Shown in pieces: positions 7,243 to 13,880 of a DNA stretch of 15,160 bases. The notes under the pieces are model-generated. The model saw only the letters and a list, made by a program, of their open reading frames with translations, did not search any database and was not told where the DNA came from. Within the stretch, counting starts at the first letter, position 1, and each line of letters opens with the position of its first letter. Origin of the DNA: Chloroflexota bacterium (GTDB taxonomy: Bacteria; Chloroflexota; Anaerolineae; Aggregatilineales; Aggregatilineaceae); assembly GCA_016234525.1 (NCBI GenBank), contig JACRBK010000213.1, forward strand, positions 1 to 15,160, given 5' to 3'. The position numbers were made by a program, and so were the translations under genes.

Positions 7243-8190
7243 ATGACTGTCAATGATTTTATCAGACTTCGAGAAAAAGACTGGGGACGGCTAGAGGCGC
7301 TGCTCAAAAATCATGCAGGGCGGCGTCCGTTTAGCGCTGCTGAAGTGCGCGAACTGGGCATCTTATACCGCGCGGTAATCTCCGACCTGGCCCTTGCCCG
7401 GCGGGATTATCCGAGTCAGCGAGTCGCAGTATACCTCAACCAGCTTCTTACTCGCGCACACGGTTACATTTATCAGGACGATGTAAGCAATTTAGGGCGT
7501 TTTGTGCGTTATTTTGCGCAGACTATTCCCCTCGCTTTTCGTCACGCGGCACGTTATACACTGGTAGCCTTCTTATTGTTTGCGCTGCCCGCTCTCATCG
7601 CCTTCCGATTAGCCTACGTTGATCCTGGTATCGCTGACACGCTCGGTTTGCAAGCCCAGCGCGAAGCGCTCGCCAACCAGACGACCTGGACCAATATTCC
7701 CATCGAACAACGTCCGTACACCTCGACCGTTATCATGAGTAACAACATTCGGGTGGCCCTGTTGGCTTTTGGCGGCGGAATGGCGTTCGGATTGTTCGCC
7801 GTATACATTTTAGCTATGAATGGTGTTCTGCTCGGCGCGTTATTCGGCCTGGCAGTGCATTATGGTATGGGTCAGGTCTTACTGGATTTTGTGATCGCTC
7901 ATGGCGTCCTGGAACTCAGCGTGATCTTCATATCCGGCGGTGCGGGACTGCAAATCGGATATGCGCTGATCGACCCAGGACGTTACTCCCGGCGCGATGC
8001 AGTTAGCCTTGCTGCTCAACAGGCTGTCCCACTGGCCGTGATAGCTATCCCTTTATTGATCGTCGCAGGATTAATCGAAGGGTTTCTCTCACCGTCGAAC
8101 TCCCCGTTTGTGCTCAAAACATTGGTAGGAGTGGGGATCGCGACGTTAGTCTATGGGGTATGCTGGCTAAAAATGATTTCACTTGAATAA
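7243..8190 (+). CDS. SpoIIM-family (stage II sporulation protein M-like) membrane protein
   Basis: ATG 7243 is chosen because AGGTGG (7233-7238) lies 4 bases upstream; the frame is open further back, but earlier starts (7213, 7129) overlap the RDD gene. The protein has 315 residues. A cytoplasmic helical N-terminus (FIRLREKDWGRLEALL, about 1-100) precedes likely membrane segments near 104-125, 168-190, 192-208, 221-241, 261-282 and 289-309. Family motifs are SNNIRVALLAFGGG (about 166-179) and HGVLELSVIFISGGAG (about 220-235). In Firmicutes SpoIIM works with SpoIID and SpoIIP in engulfment, but homologues next to RDD, MoxR and DUF58 genes are widespread in non-sporulating bacteria, so a sporulation role should not be assumed. 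It starts divergently from the RDD gene, with 28 bp between the two start codons. Confidence 0.88.
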   Translation: MTVNDFIRLREKDWGRLEALLKNHAGRRPFSAAEVRELGILYRAVISDLALARRDYPSQRVAVYLNQLLTRAHGYIYQDDVSNLGRFVRYFAQTIPLAFRHAARYTLVAFLLFALPALIAFRLAYVDPGIADTLGLQAQREALANQTTWTNIPIEQRPYTSTVIMSNNIRVALLAFGGGMAFGLFAVYILAMNGVLLGALFGLAVHYGMGQVLLDFVIAHGVLELSVIFISGGAGLQIGYALIDPGRYSRRDAVSLAAQQAVPLAVIAIPLLIVAGLIEGFLSPSNSPFVLKTLVGVGIATLVYGVCWLKMISLE

Positions 8191-8273
8191 CTCAATTCAG
8201 TTGGATCGGACAGTCGTTTAGCAGCGATGAAGTAATTCCAGCCTGTTCGAACCTTTCGCCCTCGCCGCCATCA

Positions 8274-9158
8274 TTACAGGGTATGAAGCAGTTCCACAAG
8301 GTTATTAGCAGCAGAGGAAAGCGCATGATGGTGACGATGCGCATACGCATAGGTGCGGCTGTCATCGCCGCCGCGCAGCCGCAGCGCGAACAGGTTTCCC
8401 GCCGCGACCTCACGCTCTACCGCAAACCCCTGAATCAGTGCGACACCTAACCCGGCTTCAACACTGCGTTTAATCGCTTCGGTTTCGCCAAGTTGAATCA
8501 CCGAATCGCCACCGAGGAAGGAAGCCCCTAACAACCGCTCCACACTGGCATGGAGAGCCGAACCTGGTTCGCGCGTTAACAATGTGCGTTGACGCAGTTC
8601 TTCCAGATTCACATCGGCGCGCTTCGCCCAGACATCCCCAGGTGCAACAATCACTACCAGATGATCGTGCATAAACGGCGTCACCACGATCCCAGGATGC
8701 TCTGCAGGAGAACCGACCAGGGCTAATTCTGCTGCATCAGAAGCTACCTGCATCAGAAGCTGTTTCGTATTGCCGACGCTGATACGCACGGGATGTCCCG
8801 GATAATGCGCCTGATAGCGGCTCAACAATCGTGGAAGCATATAGATAGCCAACGTGTGCCCTACGCCGAGTCGCAATGTGCGGTCTGCCAGGCCAGCCGC
8901 CGCTCGTGCTGCTTCAAACGCATCTTCCGACAGAGTCAAAAGTCTTTCGGCATAGGGGAGCAGTGCTTCTCCCGCTGGCGTAAGCCACAGCCGCCGTGTA
9001 TCACGCTCGATCAGCGGCGTGCCGAGCTGCGCTTCAAGCATGGCAAGCTGCTGTGAAACAGTCGGCTGTGTCATGTGTAGATGATCCGCTGCACGTGTAA
9101 AACTCATCAGCCGCGCAATCGTCGCAAAAATACGAATCTTATGCAAATCAAGACTCAC
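8274..9158 (-). CDS. LysR-type transcriptional regulator
   Basis: The protein has 294 residues and starts at GTG 9158 behind a G-rich site (minus-strand GGGGGTGG). The N-terminal winged helix-turn-helix is at about residues 1-60: IFATIARLMSFTRAADHLHM followed by TQPTVSQQLAMLE and the wing region. The periplasmic-binding-protein-like effector domain is at about 90-294, beginning LRLGVGHTLAIYMLPRLLSR. Length is standard for the family. It is divergent from the aconitase gene and shares a 132-bp intergenic region with LysR-box-like dyads, so it probably controls that gene and itself. The effector is unknown; a TCA-cycle or carbon-metabolism intermediate would fit but is inference. The gene converges on the SpoIIM-family gene with 83 bp between them, and I see no clear terminator in that gap. 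Confidence 0.92.
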   Translation of the reverse strand: MSLDLHKIRIFATIARLMSFTRAADHLHMTQPTVSQQLAMLEAQLGTPLIERDTRRLWLTPAGEALLPYAERLLTLSEDAFEAARAAAGLADRTLRLGVGHTLAIYMLPRLLSRYQAHYPGHPVRISVGNTKQLLMQVASDAAELALVGSPAEHPGIVVTPFMHDHLVVIVAPGDVWAKRADVNLEELRQRTLLTREPGSALHASVERLLGASFLGGDSVIQLGETEAIKRSVEAGLGVALIQGFAVEREVAAGNLFALRLRGGDDSRTYAYAHRHHHALSSAANNLVELLHTL

Positions 9159-9170
9159 AGCGCCACCCCC

Positions 9171-9203
9171 ATAGACAGTATCTATAAATCTTATCGAAAT
9201 TAT
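9171..9203. promoter_or_regulatory. Candidate LysR-box operators between lysR-type gene and acnA
   Basis: ATAGA (9171-9175) and TCTAT (9181-9185) form a perfect dyad with a 5-bp spacer and fit the LysR-type T-N11-A rule (T9172 to A9184). A second, imperfect dyad, ATAAAT (9184-9189) with AATTAT (9198-9203), follows at once. The pair ends 4 bp before the acnA -35 element and begins 12 bp from the regulator's own start codon. This position suits activation of acnA and autoregulation. Binding is inferred. Confidence 0.5.
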
Positions 9204-9207
9204 CAGT

Positions 9208-9236
9208 TTGAATAATAACCCAATTCCTCATATGAT
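9208..9236 (+). promoter_or_regulatory. Sigma-70-type promoter of acnA
   Basis: TTGAAT (9208-9213) and TATGAT (9231-9236) are separated by 17 bp, a good match to the TTGACA / TATAAT consensus. The predicted transcript start, near 9243, gives a leader of about 48 bases before the ATG at 9291. LysR-box-like dyads lie just upstream. Confidence 0.6.
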
Positions 9237-9290
9237 GCTTATACATGTCCAGATCTATTCGACACAATCTTGCAAAAAAGGTGCAATGAA

Positions 9291-12008
9291 ATGAAAGACA
9301 AAAACCCCTTTGGGGCGTGCGCGCCCTTCGACACAGGCAGCAGTAGCCAGTCGTGCTATTATCGTCTGGCGCGTTTAGAAGAAATCGGCATCACATCCCT
9401 CGCGCGACTACCCTTCAGTATTCGTGTTTTGTTGGAATCGCTGCTGCGCCACTGTGACGGATTCGAGATCTCCGAAGAGGATGTGGTCAGCCTGGCGCAG
9501 TGGAATCCCCAAAACCTCAAACAGCGCGAAGTTCCGTTTAAACCCGCGCGCGTTCTGTTGCAAGACCTTACTGGCGTTCCCTGTCTGGTGGACCTCGCGG
9601 CGATGCGCGATGCGATGCACGCTCTCGGTGGCGATGCCAGCAAGATTCAGCCGCAAATTCCGGTTGACCTGGTGATAGATCATTCAATCCAGGTGGATCA
9701 CTTTGGCTCAGATGATGCGCTGCGCCTCAACTCTCAGACGGAGATCGAACGCAGCCGCGAACGATATGCCTTCATCCACTGGGGACAAAAAGCCTTCAAT
9801 AATTTGCGTGTGGTACCGCCGGGGGTTGGCATCGTGCATCAGGTCAATCTCGAATATCTTACCACCGGCGTGCGTGTCACCCCCGAAGATGATAGGACCG
9901 TTATTTTTCCTGATACGCTCGTCGGCGCGGATTCGCATACCACGATGATCAACAGCCTGGGAATTCTCGGGTGGGGGGTGGGCGGCATTGAAGCCGAAGC
10001 TGCCATGCTCGGCCAGCCCGTTTATATCCTGACGCCTGAAGTGGTCGGCGTGAAATTTGTCGGAAAACTTCCCGAAGGCACGACCGCAACCGACCTCGCC
10101 CTGACCGTGACGCAGACCCTGCGTAAGCGCGGCGTAGTCGATAAGTTTGTCGAGTTTTACGGTCCAGGTCTTAACCAGATGTCTCTGCCTGATCGAGCCA
10201 CGATTGCCAATATGGCACCCGAATACGGCGCAACGATTGGCTTTTTCCCAGTTGACGCTGAAGCTTTGAATTATCTGCGGCGAACAGGGCGCACCCCCGC
10301 CGAAGTCGCATTGGTCGAACATTATTACAAAACACAGGGACTGTTCCGCGCAGACCACCTGCCCTATCCAGAATTTACCGATACGCTGGAAATCGACCTG
10401 AGCAGCATTGAGCCGAGCCTGGCGGGACCGAAGCGACCGCAAGATCGGATCGTGCTCTCACAGGTAAAAACGACTTTCCAAAATGCATTGAGTGCCCCGA
10501 TCAACAGCGGTGGTTATGGAATACAGGCGCTTGATCTTAACAAGTGCGCTCCCCTCCGCGTGAGAGCGAATGATCATGAGACGGTCGAAATCGGGCACGG
10601 TGCGTTAGTCATTGCCGCGATCACAAGCTGCACGAACACATCCAACCCATCGGTCATGATCGGCGCCGGACTGTTGGCGAAAAAAGCTGTCGAGCGCGGA
10701 CTGCATGTTCCCGGATATGTAAAAACCAGCATGTCCCCTGGCTCACGGGTCGTGACAGAATATCTCAGAGACGCTGGACTGGTAGAGCCGCTCAACCTGC
10801 TTGGTTTTAACATTGCCGGCTATGGCTGCATGACCTGTCTGGGAAACAGTGGCCCACTGCCTGAACGTGTTGCACAGGCGGTTGCCGATAACAACATCGT
10901 CGCAGCGGCGATTTTGAGTGGCAATCGCAACTTTGAAGGGCGCGTCAATCCACTGGTTAAAGCCAATTTTTTAGCCTCACCGCCGATGGTCGTCGCTTAT
11001 GCGCTGGCTGGAACCGTGGATATTGATCTGGTCAATGAACCGATTGGCGAGGATCCTTATGGCAGTCCCGTTTTCCTACGTGACATCTGGCCGAGCCAGC
11101 AAGAAATATCCGACGTTATCACACAGACTTCCAACCCTGAGACCTTTCAACGTCTGTATACCCATGTGGAAGGCAGCAACCCAGACTGGAATGCCGTCTC
11201 GAGCGATGACAGTTTGCTGTATCCTTGGAACCCTGATTCGACCTACATTCAGAAGCCGCCTTTCTTCAATGAGGCGACTCCTGGTCAAACGATCCACAAC
11301 GCGCGCGTGCTTGCCATCTTCGGGGATAGCATCACAACTGATCACATTTCTCCAGTCGGAAACATTGCCGCCGACAGCCCAGCGGGCCGTTATCTGGCTG
11401 ACCTGGGTGTGCAGCGCCAGGATTTCAACCAATATGGCGCGCGACGCGGGAACGACCGAATAATGGTGCGCGGCGCATTCGCCAATATCAGGATCAGGAA
11501 TCGGATGGTTCCCGGTGTCGAAGGCGGCATGACCTTTCATCATCCCGACGGCCAGCTTTCAACCATTTTTGACGCGGCCATGCAGTACAAACGCGAAGGT
11601 ATACCCGTCGTCATCGTCGCTGGCAGAGAATACGGCACGGGTAGTTCACGCGATTGGGCCGCGAAGGGGCCGCATCTGCTTGGGGTACGCGCGGTATTGG
11701 CCGAGAGTTTTGAGCGTACACATCGCAGTAATCTGGTAGGCATGGGCGTGCTGCCTTTGCAGTTCAAGCCCGGTCAGAACGCCGAATCATTGGGATTAAC
11801 GGGCGAGGAAGTCTTGACGATTGAGGGCATCCACCGCCAAATGACGCCCAAACAGGATATTATCGTCAAGATCCATAGACCCGATCACACCGAATTCAGC
11901 TTTGTGGCGACCGTGCGCCTCGAAACCGCGGTAGAAATCGACTATTATGCCAATGGTGGCATCCTGCCCACAGTGCTGCGGCGTTTGGTGGAGCCTGAAC
12001 GCGCCTGA
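9291..12008 (+). CDS. acnA: Aconitate hydratase, AcnA/IRP1 type
   Basis: It converts citrate to isocitrate through cis-aconitate in the cytoplasm (TCA and glyoxylate cycles). I choose ATG 9291, with AAAAGG (9276-9281) 9 bases upstream, giving 905 residues, normal for the AcnA class; TTG 9270 is a weaker alternative. The three [4Fe-4S] cysteine ligands are C447 (in ITSCTNTSNPS), C513 and C516 (in GYGCMTCLGNSGP); their spacing matches the IRP1 ligands. The substrate-binding core is intact (DSHTTMINSLGILGWGVGG). The swivel domain contains FGDSITTDHISPVGNIA and GREYGTGSSRDWAAKGP. It stands alone, divergent from a LysR-type regulator. As a member of the IRP1 class it could also bind RNA when the cluster is lost, but nothing here shows that. 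Confidence 0.97.
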   Translation: MKDKNPFGACAPFDTGSSSQSCYYRLARLEEIGITSLARLPFSIRVLLESLLRHCDGFEISEEDVVSLAQWNPQNLKQREVPFKPARVLLQDLTGVPCLVDLAAMRDAMHALGGDASKIQPQIPVDLVIDHSIQVDHFGSDDALRLNSQTEIERSRERYAFIHWGQKAFNNLRVVPPGVGIVHQVNLEYLTTGVRVTPEDDRTVIFPDTLVGADSHTTMINSLGILGWGVGGIEAEAAMLGQPVYILTPEVVGVKFVGKLPEGTTATDLALTVTQTLRKRGVVDKFVEFYGPGLNQMSLPDRATIANMAPEYGATIGFFPVDAEALNYLRRTGRTPAEVALVEHYYKTQGLFRADHLPYPEFTDTLEIDLSSIEPSLAGPKRPQDRIVLSQVKTTFQNALSAPINSGGYGIQALDLNKCAPLRVRANDHETVEIGHGALVIAAITSCTNTSNPSVMIGAGLLAKKAVERGLHVPGYVKTSMSPGSRVVTEYLRDAGLVEPLNLLGFNIAGYGCMTCLGNSGPLPERVAQAVADNNIVAAAILSGNRNFEGRVNPLVKANFLASPPMVVAYALAGTVDIDLVNEPIGEDPYGSPVFLRDIWPSQQEISDVITQTSNPETFQRLYTHVEGSNPDWNAVSSDDSLLYPWNPDSTYIQKPPFFNEATPGQTIHNARVLAIFGDSITTDHISPVGNIAADSPAGRYLADLGVQRQDFNQYGARRGNDRIMVRGAFANIRIRNRMVPGVEGGMTFHHPDGQLSTIFDAAMQYKREGIPVVIVAGREYGTGSSRDWAAKGPHLLGVRAVLAESFERTHRSNLVGMGVLPLQFKPGQNAESLGLTGEEVLTIEGIHRQMTPKQDIIVKIHRPDHTEFSFVATVRLETAVEIDYYANGGILPTVLRRLVEPERA

Positions 12009-12077
12009 CTCCATGCTCCAGAACCTCGAACACGCTCTAATAATCTCCTGAGCAGCATTGCGATAACAGCCACGAAT

Positions 12078-12116
12078 GAGTAGTCCAAGGCACTGCCGAT
12101 CTGCCTTGGACTACTC
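12078..12116 (+). terminator. Strong hairpin downstream of acnA
   Basis: A perfect 15-bp inverted repeat, GAGTAGTCCAAGGCA (12078-12092) and its complement (12102-12116), has a 9-base loop and lies 70 bp after the acnA stop. There is no T-run after it, so it is not a textbook intrinsic terminator. It may be a Rho-independent variant or an mRNA 3' stabiliser. Confidence 0.5.
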
Positions 12117-12235
12117 GCTGCTTCCCGTCCGATTCCGCTTGATGGAGTATAAGATTTTGGGATAGTACGGGGTACGGACCACCTGAACGTAATTTCTGTG
12201 CTTTACACCCGTTAAGGTTGCATTGATAAGCAAGA
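12117..12235. other. Non-coding, AT-richer spacer
   Basis: No gene-like reading frame is visible. CGTTAAGGT occurs at 12210-12218 and again at 12247-12255, 37 bp apart; the second copy overlaps the palindrome described next. Base composition shifts towards A+T compared with the neighbouring genes and stays so to about 12740. Confidence 0.5.
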
Positions 12236-12251
12236 TAACGATAAATCGTTA
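12236..12251. promoter_or_regulatory. Palindromic operator candidate
   Basis: TAACGAT-AA-ATCGTTA is a perfect 7-bp dyad with a 2-bp spacer, ending 8 bp upstream of a TTGACA element. A further half-site-like CGTTAA lies at 12210-12215. Symmetry and position suggest a dimeric regulator site; the regulator is unknown. Confidence 0.4.
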
Positions 12252-12259
12252 AGGTACTA

Positions 12260-12288
12260 TTGACAAAAGATTAATTCCATTGTAATTT
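12260..12288 (+). promoter_or_regulatory. Promoter with consensus -35
   Basis: A perfect TTGACA (12260-12265) is followed after 17 bp by TAATTT (12283-12288); an alternative -10, TGTAAT, lies at 12281-12286 with a 15-bp spacer. It would transcribe the 14-codon ORF at 12318 and possibly the exported-protein gene at 12738. Confidence 0.45.
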
Positions 12289-12317
12289 GTAATTGTTATG
12301 GCATTTTAGGAGCAAAC

Positions 12318-12362
12318 ATGTCTTACCCCATAAAGGGTACACCTGTCAGGACCTGTGGATAA
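12318..12362 (+). CDS. Possible 14-residue leader peptide
   Basis: ATG 12318 follows AGGAG (12308-12312) at an ideal 5-base spacing and lies 30 bases after the predicted -10 element. The frame ends after 14 codons (MSYPIKGTPVRTCG, then TAA at 12360-12362). A hairpin (12396-12422) follows shortly after. The order promoter, strong ribosome binding site, tiny ORF, hairpin is what a leader peptide or attenuator looks like. There is no run of a single regulatory codon, however, and it could equally be the stump of a lost gene. Translation is not proven. Confidence 0.3.
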   Translation: MSYPIKGTPVRTCG

Positions 12363-12395
12363 TTCTCAATCGCCTTGTTTGTTATGGTAATCACC

Positions 12396-12422
12396 CCCAC
12401 ATTTCAGGCTTTTGCCTGTGGG
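12396..12422 (+). other. Hairpin in the leader region
   Basis: CCCACA (12396-12401) pairs with TGTGGG (12417-12422). Inside it GGC (12407-12409) pairs with GCC (12414-12416) across a TTTT loop, leaving a bulge on the 5' side. It lies 34 bases after the 14-codon ORF. It has no downstream T-run. Confidence 0.35.
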
Positions 12423-12452
12423 ATTTAAGCTGACAAGTTTCGTTTTCCCCTT

Positions 12453-12478
12453 TGGAACACTGTGCTGGAACACTGTGC
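12453..12478. repeat. 13-bp tandem duplication
   Basis: TGGAACACTGTGC occurs twice head to tail (12453-12465 and 12466-12478), exactly identical. A near-perfect palindrome, ACCAAG-C-CTTGGT, lies further on at 12518-12530. Between 12480 and 12737 I see no gene, although one frame stays open; its translation shows no protein-like pattern. Confidence 0.8.
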
Positions 12479-12737
12479 TCAGTTGGAAAGCACAAGAATA
12501 GCTCACTCACCGTTACGACCAAGCCTTGGTGGGTCGACTCGTAGAAAATCACATACCATCAAAACGCGATTTACTTTTCTTCTGGTTAATCTTTATTTCA
12601 GCATGGAAACTCGTTACGAATTGGTCGTGGTATCAGCGGTAAATCGCGTCGTTTTTTGTGTATCCTGTGTTTGGCAAATGAGCACATTTACCCCGTTTTA
12701 TCCTGTCATTGGAAGTGTTATTAATAAGAGGTGCGCC

Positions 12738-13487
12738 ATGTCGAAACAAGTTGTTGTGATTGATAACGATCCCGAAAATCGTGAGTTACTGATACTTGCG
12801 TCAGGTATTTTTATTTCAATCATCCTCGTTGCAGCATTTCTCTTGCTTTTTGCCACTCCTGTGGAGGCAGCACCACTCGCTGGTGGGCCGATTATGTGTT
12901 CGGGGGTAGTGCGTGGTGATGGACATGTGACACCCGGAAATGGCACTGTACACATCCAACTTAACCACGCACCCGATACTGATTACCAGGTGGCGGCGTG
13001 CGCTGGGCCGTTTGAGCTATCCGGCGAGCTAACGGTGGAAGCCACGGTATCCTTCCCGAACGATGCAGTTGAAGGGTCAACCGGATTTGGTATGCAGAAC
13101 AACTGGTTCGAAGACCCTAACTGGATTTATGCGCTGCAAGGAATTTGGTTTTACCAAATAGGCGGCGCCGGCAATCAGGTGTTTGCCTCAGTGATGATGC
13201 CGGGACTGGGTCAGATGGACTCTGTGCCGATCACAGTCGCCAATCCCAAATCTTGGAACGACTACAAAATCGTCGTGTCCGAAGATTCTCCGGGACAATC
13301 TGTGGCCCACTTCTTTGTCAACGATGTTGAAGTCGCAGCTATCACCTTGGCCGCCGCACCCTCGCTGGTCCGCGTGGAGTTGTGGAACGACAATCAGCAA
13401 GCTGGCCAGGACTTGGTGCCGTATCTGGTTACCATTGGACAGATGCAGCAAGTCAAAGCGAAGCGTGTGATCGCTGTGCAGCAGTAG
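12738..13487 (+). CDS. Exported or membrane-anchored protein of unknown function
   Basis: ATG 12738 is preceded by AAGAGGTG (12726-12733) at good spacing; the same frame is open back to 12462 but that extension lacks coding character. The product has 249 residues. Residues 1-17 are hydrophilic and acidic (MSKQVVVIDNDPENREL), then a hydrophobic segment (about 18-39) leads to a possible signal-peptidase site (PVEAAPL, about 41-47). The mature part is beta-rich: two cysteines (54 and 88) could form a disulfide, aromatic-rich NNWFEDPNWIYALQGIWFYQ (121-140) is followed by strands such as DYKIVV and HFFVNDVEVAAI. The pattern recalls a concanavalin-A-like lectin or glucanase jelly-roll, but no catalytic ExDxE motif is seen. 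It stands alone, with a clear terminator 110 bp downstream. I do not recognise the family. Confidence 0.7.
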   Translation: MSKQVVVIDNDPENRELLILASGIFISIILVAAFLLLFATPVEAAPLAGGPIMCSGVVRGDGHVTPGNGTVHIQLNHAPDTDYQVAACAGPFELSGELTVEATVSFPNDAVEGSTGFGMQNNWFEDPNWIYALQGIWFYQIGGAGNQVFASVMMPGLGQMDSVPITVANPKSWNDYKIVVSEDSPGQSVAHFFVNDVEVAAITLAAAPSLVRVELWNDNQQAGQDLVPYLVTIGQMQQVKAKRVIAVQQ

Positions 13488-13596
13488 CAGTCCTGAGAGA
13501 ACGTCAACCTGTAGGGTGGAAAAACCTAATCCACGAAAGAAAGAAGCGCTCAGGCCCGTCCCAACCCCTCAGAAAATAAAACGGGCAAGCCACTTG

Positions 13597-13628
13597 TAGG
13601 GGTCAGATAATCTATCTACCCCTATTTT
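13597..13628 (+). terminator. Intrinsic terminator
   Basis: TAGGGGT (13597-13603) pairs with ACCCCTA (13618-13624), and inside it AGATA (13605-13609) pairs with TATCT (13613-13617) over a 3-base loop, leaving one bulged C. TTTT follows at 13625-13628. The minus-strand side has no T-run, so it acts on plus-strand transcripts, probably that of the exported-protein gene. Confidence 0.75.
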
Positions 13629-13638
13629 CTCCCTTAAA

Positions 13639-13875
13639 TCAATACTTGTTCAACGTTCGGCGCAGATGATGTTTGTTGAGGATGATCACTTGATCCAGGC
13701 ACGCCTCGCGAACCGTTCGCACCCACCTTTCGGCATATAGCCTTCGGGGCACCGCCAGAAAATCGCGGTCCAAGACGACCGCATGGGACATCACACTGGT
13801 GGAGTTAGACGACGAAATCCGGCGCGATGTGGCTACCCAACCCACGATGATCGCCACAACAGGGATTATACCCAC
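13639..13875 (-). pseudogene. Transposase fragment, rve-type
   Basis: The minus-strand frame ends with LYAERWVRTVREACLDQVII followed by LNKHHLRRTLNKY. This is the segment around the catalytic Glu of an rve (IS481-like) integrase core and the helix after it. The true homology spans about 13642-13761. The first 40 residues upstream do not look like transposase, and the RDxDSKF and N-terminal parts are absent. The frame stops where the YN-x-x-RPH region should follow. It resembles the fragment at 477-785 but is clearly not identical (AERWVRTVREACLD against CERFIGGVRRECLD), so the two come from different elements. It is an inactive remnant, lying just downstream of the PLD-like gene. Confidence 0.7.
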
Positions 13876-13880
13876 TCCTG

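Noticed and set aside
9708..10442. 244-codon minus-strand open frame inside acnA
   Set aside because: It lies wholly antisense to the well-supported aconitase, shows no family motif, and its existence follows from the codon bias of the sense gene.
11076..11543. 155-codon minus-strand frame inside acnA
   Set aside because: Antisense to conserved aconitase motifs and without recognisable protein features.
12396..12478. Possible start of a CRISPR array
   Set aside because: Only a single hairpin and one two-copy tandem repeat are present; no regularly spaced repeats with unique spacers.
12462..12737. N-terminal extension of the exported-protein frame
   Set aside because: The upstream part has no protein-like pattern, crosses the 13-bp tandem repeat, and a good ribosome binding site sits before ATG 12738.
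13516..13534. GTGGA-N9-TCCAC dyad after the exported-protein gene
   Set aside because: Five pairs with a long loop is too weak; the much better terminator lies at 13597-13628.
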